The position numbers and the translations under genes were made by a program. The notes below the pieces were generated by a model, which was not told where the DNA came from, ran no database searches, and saw only the letters and a list, made by a program, of their open reading frames with translations. This document shows, piece after piece, positions 1 to 6,310 of a stretch of 6,680 nt of DNA (positions within the stretch are counted from its first letter, which is position 1; each line of letters begins with the position of its first letter). This DNA comes from Bacteroidales bacterium. Its GTDB lineage: Bacteria > Bacteroidota > Bacteroidia > Bacteroidales > DTU049. The stretch is from positions 1-6,680 of the forward strand of contig JAHDSP010000399.1 in assembly GCA_018432645.1 (NCBI GenBank), written 5' to 3'.

Positions 1-1
1 C

Positions 2-298
2 AAAAAGGTATTAGTTAAATCACCAACCGAAAAGATATTAGCTAGACGTAAAACAAAAGGGTTAGCAGTTTATAGTGTAAATATAGTAGAGAAAAAGATA
101 ACTAATTTTTTAGTTTGGATGATGAGATTCAGAGGAGTAGCCACAAAGTATCTACAGAACTACCTTATGTGGTTTGTAGTGATGAATAAGTACTTGAAAG
201 CCGATGTTGAATCAGACATTGGACGACTACTCAATCTGTCATCCCACGATAGATGGGCGTGGGAGCGGTATTTTAGATTGATGAAATTGAAATATTAA
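2..298 (+). CDS. IS1595/ISXO2-type transposase, C-terminal part (cut by left window edge)
   Basis: An open frame of 98 codons enters from outside the window and stops at TAA 296-298. It contains the block FRGVATKYLQNY followed by MW (codons from 128), which is the typical end of the DDE-type integrase domain in IS1595/ISXO2 transposases. A further ~40 residues carry IGRLLNL, HDRWAW and RYFR. Such enzymes cut and join IS ends during transposition. Only the C-terminal third or less is visible, so the N-terminal zinc-finger region and the first two catalytic Asp cannot be checked. By alignment to the family pattern GIYxxxxVN, the third catalytic position seems to be the Glu in NIVEKK, but this alignment is weak. 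G+C is about 39% over 121-298 by hand count, richer than the ~20-32% of sampled dnaE lines, which fits an acquired element. About 63% of the last 57 residues match the right-hand copy at 6311-6680. Whether the gene is complete or active cannot be told. Confidence 0.72.
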   Translation, partial: KKVLVKSPTEKILARRKTKGLAVYSVNIVEKKITNFLVWMMRFRGVATKYLQNYLMWFVVMNKYLKADVESDIGRLLNLSSHDRWAWERYFRLMKLKY

Positions 299-306
299 AT
301 ATCATG

Positions 307-434
307 TAAAATTAAACAAAAATTTTATTATTTTCAATACCTTCCCACCATCATCTTTTTCACTTACTAAATAACTCATTTACCTCTTTTATTCCCTACC
401 TCTCTTCCCTTTTTTCACATTTTTTTATCTAATA
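307..434 (+). other. 128-nt G-free, pyrimidine-rich tract
   Basis: Reading base by base, no G occurs between G306 and G435 on the + strand. The section 331-420 alone holds about 30 C. The opposite strand is therefore purine-rich (GGGAAGAGAGG around 395-410). The tract begins just after the transposase stop codon. It could be the non-coding end of the mobile element, a strand-biased relic, or a sequence with a single-strand or RNA function. The sequence alone does not decide between these. Confidence 0.6.
318..342 (+). repeat. 3'-flank block shared with right transposase copy (copy 1)
   Basis: Twenty nt after the left transposase stop lies a 25-nt block that starts AAAAAT and ends ATACCT. It matches the block at 6278-6302 (read on the minus strand) at about 19 of 25 positions without gaps. 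Both are followed by G-poor, C/T-rich sequence containing TTCACTT. The position at the same end of two related transposase genes suggests it belongs to the element rather than to the host. Low sequence complexity lowers confidence. Confidence 0.4.
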
Positions 435-609
435 GTATTATCATTGATTCAAATTGATATAAGTCTTATATATATTATTTATCGTTAAATTATTAATTTA
501 ATTGTTCTAATTAATTCAATAATTAAATAAATTTATTAAAACTCATTTTTCTGTTAAAGAATTTTTTTAAATCATTGGAATTTTTTATTTTTACAAAAAA
601 TTGAATTTA

Positions 610-3600
610 ATGAAAAACTTTGTACATCTACATTTGCACACACAATACTCTATACTCGATGGCGCAGCTAATATAGAGCGAGTTTTAGCTAAAGCTCAAC
701 AACTTGAAATGCCTGCAATAGCTATCACTGATCACGGAAATATGTATGGAGTATTAGAATTTTTTCTTAAATCCAAAAAAACTAATGTGAAGCCAATCTT
801 AGGCTGTGAAATTTATGTAGCCAAACGTTCTATGAATAAAAAAGAAAGTGATATTGATAGATCTGGTTTTCATCTTATTTTATTAGCTAAAAATCTTACT
901 GGTTATCATAATCTTTTAAAATTGGTCTCAAAGGCTTCGATTGATGGATTTTATTACACTCCTAGAATAGATAAGGAAATATTAGCTAATTATCATGAAG
1001 GATTAATAGCTAGTTCTGCTTGTTTAGGTGGAGAAATACCATATTATATTAGGCAAAATAATATGGATAAAGCTCGGCAAGCTGTTGCTTTCTACAGAGA
1101 CCTATTTGGTGATGATTTTTATTTAGAATTGCAGAATCATGGATTAGAAGATCAAGCAAAAGTAAATCCTATACTGAAAGATTTAGCTAATGAATTTGGA
1201 ATAAAAACAATTGTTACTAATGATGTGCATTTTGTAAATAAAGAAGATCAAGAAGCTCACAATTTATTAATTCGTCTAAATACTAATAGAGATGATGGCA
1301 CTCTAATTTATTCTGGCAAAGAATATTTGAAATCATATGATGAGATGCTACAATGTTTCACTGATGATGAAGAATCTATTCTAAATACATTAGAAATTGC
1401 AGAAAAGGTAGAATCTTACTCTATAGAGAATAATATTGTTTTGCCGAAATTTACTTTACCAGAAAATTTTAAAGATGATTTTGACTATTTATCCTTTCTC
1501 ACTTACGAAGGAGCTAAAAACAAATATGGTAATCCACTGCCAGCAGAAGTAAATGAAAGAATAGAATATGAACTAGAAGTAATAAAAAAAATGGGCTTTG
1601 CGGGGTATTTTCTTATCGTAGTAGATTACATAAAAGCTGCTAAGCAAATGGGCGTTTTAGTTGGTCCAGGTCGTGGTTCTGCTCCAGGTTCCATAATATC
1701 TTATTGTATTGGCATCACCAATGTAGAACCACTAAGATATAAATTACTTTTTGAAAGATTTCTAAATCCAGAGCGTATTTCTATGCCAGATATAGACGTA
1801 GATTTCGATGATGCCGGTAGACAAAGTGTTTTGAATTACGTTATCGAAAAATATGGTAATGATAAAGTGGCACAAATTGTTTCTTTCCAAACAATGCAAG
1901 CTCGTATGGCTATTAGAGATGTTTGTCGTGTAAAAGGTATTCCTTTGTCTAAAGCTGATAAAATAGCTAAACTTGTTCCTGCTCGTCCTGGTACTAAACT
2001 GAATGACGCTTTAGAAGAATCACCAGAATTCAAACAATTATATGATGAGGACCCAGAGGCTAAACAAGTCATTAATATAGCTATGACTCTCGAAGGTAAT
2101 GTGAGATCTACTGGTGTACATGCTTGTGGTGTGATTATTAGTCCTTCAGATATTACTGATTTTGTACCATTGGCTCAGGCCAAAGACTCTCCTATTCCTG
2201 TCGTTCAATATGAAGGTAAAGATATCGAAAAAGCTGGAATGTTAAAAATGGACTTCCTAGGACTTAAAACATTGTCTATTATTAAAGATACATTAGAACT
2301 GATTTATAAACGAAAAAAAATTAAAATTGATATAGATAATATTCCTTTAGATGATAAAAAAACTTTTGAACTTTTTCAAAATGGAGCAACTGTAGCTGTT
2401 TTTCAGTTTGAATCACCCGGTATGCAAAAATATCTTAAAGATTTGAAACCAACTTCATTAGATGATCTAGTAGCTATGAATGCCTTATATAGACCTGGAC
2501 CTATGGGATATATACCTACTTATATAAAACGAAAAAATGGTTCTGAACCCATAAAATATCATCATGAAATAATGGCTGAAGTATTAGAAGATACTTATGG
2601 TATTATGATTTTTCAAGAACAAATCATGCAATTAAGTGAAAAAATGGCTGGTTTTTCTAAAGCTGAAGCTGATACCTTGAGAAAAGCTATGGGAAAGAAA
2701 CTTCATGAACTTATTGAACAAATGAAAGTAAAATTTATCGATGGTTGTGTAAAAAATAATATTAGTAAAGAAATTGCCGAAAAAGTTTATGAAGATATGG
2801 CTCAGTTTGGCAACTACGGATTTAATAGATCCCATTCTGTGGCTTATTCTATAATTTCTTATCAAACCGGTTATCTAAAAGCTAATTATGCTGCTGAATT
2901 TATGGCTAGCGTTTTGACTCATACTAGTCTAAAAGAACTTAATAAAATGCTGAGTGAATGCGATAGATTAGGCATTAAAGTTTTAGGTCCAGATATTAAT
3001 GAATCTAATACTAATTTTACTGTCATTAATGATAAAACAATTCGTTTCGGACTAAATAGCATAAAAAATGTTGGTAACATCGGTGCAGAAGCTATCATAA
3101 AAGAGCGTGAGGACAATGGACCTTTTAAAAATATTACTGATTTTGCTCGTCGTATAGGTTCTAGATCTATAAATAAAAGAGTAGTAGAGGCTTTAGCTCA
3201 AGCAGGTGCCTTTGATAGTTTACAATTAAAAAGATCACAATTTTTCTATGTTTATGATAATAATGAAAATACTATAGATAGATTACTGCGCTTTGCTAAT
3301 GATTATCAATCTTCTCATAATGCAACTGCTAGTCTATTTGGTGATGAAGAGATAGCTTCTGAATTTCCAATGCCCGATTGCCAAGAATGGGATTCTAAAA
3401 CTTTAATAGAAAAAGAACATGAAGCATTAGATTTTTACCTTTCAGGACATCCATTAGATCCTATTAAACATTTATTGACATATTTTACTACAAATAAATT
3501 GTCAGATATTAGTAAAACTACCGAAGATGGAAAACAAATATTCTTTGGTGGATTAGTACAGTCTCTGCAAGTGAAAAATGATAAAAATAATAATCCCTTT

Positions 3601-4122
3601 TTAATAGCTGAAATTTCTGATTATAAGTCTAATTATTCTCTTAGATTTTTTAGAAATGATTTTAGCTATGCACAGTCTCTATTAAAACTCGATAATCCGT
3701 ATTTTTTCATGGGTAAATGGCAAATTAATAAAAATTCTAATCAAGCTTTCTTATCTATTAATTCTATTTATACAATAGAAGATATTCAAAAAGCATTTGA
3801 TAAAGCAAAAATCATTATTTCACTCCAGGATCCGAACGATGAAGATTGGATAAAGCTTATTGAATTAATAGAAAACACTGATGGTAAAAATTCTTTATTT
3901 TTTAATATTAATTCAAATGGTAAAAATTTATATTTGAAATTAGGTAAAACTGTTGCTCATCACATCATTAATGAATTAGAAAATATTAAAAGCATTACCT
4001 CTATCAAAATTTACAATCAATTCATCAAAGATTACATAGAAACTATTATAAATATAGATACAGAAGAGGTACTAGATGATGAGGTTTATGCTCTTGAGGA
4101 TGATACAATGGTGGATATATAA
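610..4122 (+). CDS. dnaE: DNA polymerase III alpha subunit (DnaE)
   Basis: Catalytic subunit of the replicative polymerase, which extends primers 5'->3' at the fork. It has 1170 residues from ATG 610, a usual length for a DnaE without a fused DnaQ-type exonuclease. The N-terminal PHP domain (~4-210) has HLHLHT, TDHGN, GCEIY, SACLGG and NDVHF. The polymerase core (~280-770) has GPGRGSAPGS (352-361), PDIDVDFDD with catalytic D394 and D396, and KMDFLGL with D548. These equal E. coli D401, D403 and D555 with a constant offset of 7. Fingers and DNA-contact motifs follow: YRPGPMGY, FQEQIMQ, FNRSHSVAYS. Next come a helix-hairpin-helix region (~810-870), a clamp-binding-like TASLF (906-910), an OB fold (~975-1055), a C-terminal domain, and an acidic last 20 residues. 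A TTG at 601 is in frame, but ATG 610 places FVHLHLHT at the usual distance from the start. There is no Shine-Dalgarno sequence and the leader is A-rich. The gene converges with mtnA 21 bp downstream. No frameshift or missing key residue is seen. Confidence 0.98.
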   Translation: MKNFVHLHLHTQYSILDGAANIERVLAKAQQLEMPAIAITDHGNMYGVLEFFLKSKKTNVKPILGCEIYVAKRSMNKKESDIDRSGFHLILLAKNLTGYHNLLKLVSKASIDGFYYTPRIDKEILANYHEGLIASSACLGGEIPYYIRQNNMDKARQAVAFYRDLFGDDFYLELQNHGLEDQAKVNPILKDLANEFGIKTIVTNDVHFVNKEDQEAHNLLIRLNTNRDDGTLIYSGKEYLKSYDEMLQCFTDDEESILNTLEIAEKVESYSIENNIVLPKFTLPENFKDDFDYLSFLTYEGAKNKYGNPLPAEVNERIEYELEVIKKMGFAGYFLIVVDYIKAAKQMGVLVGPGRGSAPGSIISYCIGITNVEPLRYKLLFERFLNPERISMPDIDVDFDDAGRQSVLNYVIEKYGNDKVAQIVSFQTMQARMAIRDVCRVKGIPLSKADKIAKLVPARPGTKLNDALEESPEFKQLYDEDPEAKQVINIAMTLEGNVRSTGVHACGVIISPSDITDFVPLAQAKDSPIPVVQYEGKDIEKAGMLKMDFLGLKTLSIIKDTLELIYKRKKIKIDIDNIPLDDKKTFELFQNGATVAVFQFESPGMQKYLKDLKPTSLDDLVAMNALYRPGPMGYIPTYIKRKNGSEPIKYHHEIMAEVLEDTYGIMIFQEQIMQLSEKMAGFSKAEADTLRKAMGKKLHELIEQMKVKFIDGCVKNNISKEIAEKVYEDMAQFGNYGFNRSHSVAYSIISYQTGYLKANYAAEFMASVLTHTSLKELNKMLSECDRLGIKVLGPDINESNTNFTVINDKTIRFGLNSIKNVGNIGAEAIIKEREDNGPFKNITDFARRIGSRSINKRVVEALAQAGAFDSLQLKRSQFFYVYDNNENTIDRLLRFANDYQSSHNATASLFGDEEIASEFPMPDCQEWDSKTLIEKEHEALDFYLSGHPLDPIKHLLTYFTTNKLSDISKTTEDGKQIFFGGLVQSLQVKNDKNNNPFLIAEISDYKSNYSLRFFRNDFSYAQSLLKLDNPYFFMGKWQINKNSNQAFLSINSIYTIEDIQKAFDKAKIIISLQDPNDEDWIKLIELIENTDGKNSLFFNINSNGKNLYLKLGKTVAHHIINELENIKSITSIKIYNQFIKDYIETIINIDTEEVLDDEVYALEDDTMVDI

Positions 4123-4147
4123 AAAACTAGACCTCCTATATTTTTAT
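4119..4147. terminator. possible weak bidirectional terminator between dnaE and mtnA
   Basis: ATAAAAA (4119-4125) is perfectly complementary to TTTTTAT (4141-4147) across a 15-nt loop, so either strand would give a short hairpin beside a U tract. It overlaps both stop codons of the convergent pair, the right place for a shared terminator. The stem is only seven A-T pairs, with no G-C, so it may be chance in AT-rich DNA. Confidence 0.22.
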
Positions 4148-5229
4148 GATTGCCGATTTTTATTATATTTGCCTTGCTTTATCAAATCATTAATATTTTT
4201 ATAAATGCCTTTTTCTGTAATAAAAGAATTAATAAATTTTGCAGGAGTGATGTCAAAAGCGTAATTAATAGATTGATAATCTGGTGGGAATAATTCCGAG
4301 CTAATCCACTCATCATTATAAAAAGATTGAATAGATTGTATTTCTGAAGAATGCCTTTGTTCTATAGGAATGTCATCACCAGAATCTAAAGAAAAATCAA
4401 AAGTAGAAATAGGGGCAGCTACATAAAATGGTATAGAATGAGCAGCAGCAGCCAAAGCTTTTAGATAAGAACCAATTTTATTAGCTACATCACCATTTCT
4501 AGCTATTCTATCTGCACCGATTATTATCATATCGACATTATGTTTCATCATAAGTAGTCCACCTGTGTTATCAGTAATAACAGAGAAAGGTATTTTTTCA
4601 TTATAAAGTTCCCATGCTGTCAACCGAGAACCTTGATTTAAGGGACGAGTTTCATCTACCCAAACATGAATAGGTATATTTTGTTTATTTGCTTCAAAAA
4701 TTGGAGCCAATGCTGTTCCATAATCACCGCACGCTAACCATCCAGCATTACAATGAGTAAGTATATTCACTATGTTGCTTGATTGATTATGAATTGCTTT
4801 AATTAATTCCACTCCATACGTTCCAATTTTGTAGCAAGCATTTATTTCATTATTTACAAATTCGATAGCTCTATCATAAACTTGTGAATTATTTATGTTT
4901 TCATTTATTGCTGAAAACACGTAATCTGCACCTTTTTTTAAATTGATAGCTGTGGGACGTAGTGAGATTAATCTATTATAATCTTGAAGGATAAGATTAA
5001 TATTACCATCATTAGAATAATGTGATAACCAAATAGCGTAAGCTGCTGTGATGCCAATAGCTGGAGCACCACGTACAGCCATAGTAGTGATAGCATTAGA
5101 GATGTCATTTAGATTGTTTAATTCCAAAATCGAAAATCTAAAAGGTAGTGCCCTCTGATCAATGCAATAAATTCTTTTATTATTAAAATCTGCCCATACT
5201 GATTGATAATTTTTATTATTAACTCGCAT
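4144..5229 (-). CDS. mtnA: S-methyl-5-thioribose-1-phosphate isomerase (MtnA)
   Basis: Cytosolic enzyme of the methionine salvage pathway. It converts the aldose 5-methylthioribose-1-phosphate to the ketose methylthioribulose-1-phosphate, recycling the methylthio group left by polyamine synthesis and other SAM-consuming reactions. The 361-residue length is typical. Family motifs in order are IDQRALP (23-29), MAVRGAPAIG (50-59), THCNAGWLA (158-166), VDETRPLNQGSRLTAWEL (191-208), GADRIARNGDVANKIGSY (238-255) and AFDITP (324-329). Catalytic Cys160 and Asp240 fall at the same numbers as reported for the B. subtilis enzyme. The fold is shared with eIF2B alpha subunits and ribose-1,5-bisphosphate isomerases, but the Cys and Asp motifs favour MtnA. 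The start ATG follows the xerD stop by 15 nt with no Shine-Dalgarno sequence. It is therefore probably translated from a xerD-mtnA transcript. No other methionine-salvage gene is in the window. Confidence 0.95.
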   Translation of the reverse strand: MRVNNKNYQSVWADFNNKRIYCIDQRALPFRFSILELNNLNDISNAITTMAVRGAPAIGITAAYAIWLSHYSNDGNINLILQDYNRLISLRPTAINLKKGADYVFSAINENINNSQVYDRAIEFVNNEINACYKIGTYGVELIKAIHNQSSNIVNILTHCNAGWLACGDYGTALAPIFEANKQNIPIHVWVDETRPLNQGSRLTAWELYNEKIPFSVITDNTGGLLMMKHNVDMIIIGADRIARNGDVANKIGSYLKALAAAAHSIPFYVAAPISTFDFSLDSGDDIPIEQRHSSEIQSIQSFYNDEWISSELFPPDYQSINYAFDITPAKFINSFITEKGIYKNINDLIKQGKYNKNRQS

Positions 5230-5244
5230 ATTTTTTATAAAATT

Positions 5245-6141
5245 TTAATTTTTATTTCTTGGATGAAAATTGTCTATAACATCTCTCAAATATGACATAG
5301 AAACATGAGTATAAATTTCTGTAGTAGTGATAGATGAATGTCCTAGCATTTCTTGTACAGCAAAAAGATCTGCGCCATTTTCTACTAAATGTGTAGCAAA
5401 GCTATGTCTGAAAGTATGTGGATGAACATTTTTTTGTATACCAGCTTTAGCAGCATAATCTTTTACAATTATAAAAATCATTTCTCTAGTTAATTTTTTT
5501 CCACGTCTATTAAGAAATATATACTGTTGATATTGAGTAATCATCGGATAATGAGGTCTACTATATTCTATATAATAGTACAAAGCATTTTTTGCCTTAC
5601 TACCAATAGGAATATAGCGTTCTTTATCACCTTTTCCTATAACTCTCAAAATGGATTCATCAGTAAAATAATCCATCATTTTCAAATTAATAAGCTCGCT
5701 TACTCTCAATCCACAACCGTATAAAACTTCTATGATAGCCTTATTGCGATGCCCTTCGAACTTACTTAGATCAATAACAGATAAAATTTGCTCAATCTCT
5801 TCAATTGATAAAATTTCGGGTAATTTTCTTGTAATTTTAGGTGTATCTAATTGCTCAGCAGGATTGTCTTCTATGATTTCTTCTTCTTGTAAAAATTTAT
5901 AAAAAGCCCTGATGCCAGAAATTATACGTGCTAAAGTGCTACTTTCCATCCCCAATTCAGATAAGAAACTTACAAATTGTTCTAAATCAGACAAATTAGC
6001 AGAAATGAATGATTTATTAATACCACTAAAATAATTAATTAACTTACTAGCATCTCTCAAATACGCATCAATAGTATTAGGACTATTGCGTTTATCTAAA
6101 AGTAAATATTTTTGAAAACTTTTTAAATACTCATTATACAT
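5245..6141 (-). CDS. xerD: Site-specific tyrosine recombinase XerD
   Basis: Tyrosine recombinase that, with a XerC partner and FtsK, resolves chromosome dimers at the dif site near the terminus. It has 298 residues, the standard length. The N-terminal SAM-like/core-binding domain (~1-90) contains [12 protein letters not shown]. The catalytic domain (~105-298) has [33 protein letters not shown] and TEIYTH. The catalytic set is complete: R146, K170, H242, R245, H268 and nucleophile Y277, each exactly two below E. coli XerD (148, 172, 244, 247, 270, 279). The sequence, including [15 protein letters not shown] and [11 protein letters not shown], resembles Bacteroidota XerD. A XerC assignment is less likely but cannot be excluded without a tree. 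Integrase of a mobile element is unlikely given the length and lack of extra domains. The gene is first in a probable operon with mtnA. A Bacteroidota-type promoter lies about 25 nt upstream of the ATG. Confidence 0.95.
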   Translation of the reverse strand: MYNEYLKSFQKYLLLDKRNSPNTIDAYLRDASKLINYFSGINKSFISANLSDLEQFVSFLSELGMESSTLARIISGIRAFYKFLQEEEIIEDNPAEQLDTPKITRKLPEILSIEEIEQILSVIDLSKFEGHRNKAIIEVLYGCGLRVSELINLKMMDYFTDESILRVIGKGDKERYIPIGSKAKNALYYYIEYSRPHYPMITQYQQYIFLNRRGKKLTREMIFIIVKDYAAKAGIQKNVHPHTFRHSFATHLVENGADLFAVQEMLGHSSITTTEIYTHVSMSYLRDVIDNFHPRNKN

Positions 6142-6166
6142 ATTACATTTAAGAGGGAAATTAAAA

Positions 6167-6197
6167 CAAATATAAAAGTAATAAAAATTTTAAACAA
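6167..6197 (-). promoter_or_regulatory. Bacteroidota-type sigma-70 promoter for xerD-mtnA
   Basis: On the minus strand, TTG (6197-6195) is followed by exactly 20 nt and then TATATTTG (6174-6167). This fits the Bacteroidota consensus TTTG/TTG, N19-21, TAnnTTTG, with a full match at the -7 box. Transcription would start near 6160 and give a leader of about 20 nt before the xerD ATG at 6141. AT-rich DNA can give such matches by chance, but the position and spacing are right. Confidence 0.6.
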
Positions 6198-6277
6198 GGG
6201 AACTGTAAATAAAAGTATAAATTACTTAGAAATAAAAAGGATTAGATAGTAAATTCAGAAAGTGAAGAGTAACTATG

Positions 6278-6302
6278 AGGTATGGAAATAATGAACATTT
6301 TT
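6278..6302 (-). repeat. 3'-flank block shared with left transposase copy (copy 2)
   Basis: Read on the minus strand, this block starts 9 nt after the right transposase stop, begins AAAAATG and ends ATACCT. It matches 318-342 (+) at about 19 of 25 ungapped positions. It is followed by C/T-rich sequence with TTCACTT, like the left copy. The two blocks are therefore inverted with respect to each other and about 6 kb apart. This is probably part of the element's non-coding end; a conserved 3' UTR is an alternative. Confidence 0.4.
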
Positions 6303-6310
6303 CAAATGTT

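Larger units (their letters stand above)
299..609. other. AT-rich intergenic region between transposase end and dnaE
   Basis: These 311 bases contain no convincing gene. The left part (307-434) has no G on the + strand but many C and T. The right part (435-609) is almost pure A/T and ends in an A-rich leader directly before the dnaE ATG. The dnaE promoter should lie in 435-609, but I found no exact TAnnTTTG with a TTG at the right spacing. TATTTTTA near 585 is one base short and lacks a clear upstream box. An AT-only inverted repeat (496-503 with 521-528) is no better than chance in this composition. Confidence 0.7.

Noticed and set aside
302..379. 25-codon open frame on the minus strand with GAGGT just before its ATG, inside the G-free tract
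   Set aside because: The AGAGGT lies only two to three bases from the ATG, too close to act as a binding site, and this genome does not seem to use such sites. The product is short with no recognisable motif, and its composition follows from the purine-rich strand.
496..528. Inverted repeat ATTTAATT / AATTAAAT upstream of dnaE
   Set aside because: Eight A-T pairs with a 17-nt loop are expected by chance in DNA of this composition, and no other regulatory sign accompanies them.
601..609. In-frame TTG start nine bases before the dnaE ATG
   Set aside because: It would add only three residues. ATG 610 sets the FVHLHLHT motif at the normal distance from the start, and no Shine-Dalgarno sequence favours TTG.
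1836..2865. Minus-strand open frames of 77-78 codons inside dnaE
   Set aside because: They lie wholly within a well-conserved polymerase gene, show no family motifs and have no start signals, so they are shadows of dnaE codon use.
2919..3116. 65-codon minus-strand open frame inside dnaE
   Set aside because: It overlaps a conserved part of the polymerase and has low-complexity Leu/Ser-rich content with no recognisable domain.
5527..5724. 65-codon plus-strand open frame antisense to xerD
   Set aside because: It overlaps the catalytic domain of xerD and has no motif or promoter.
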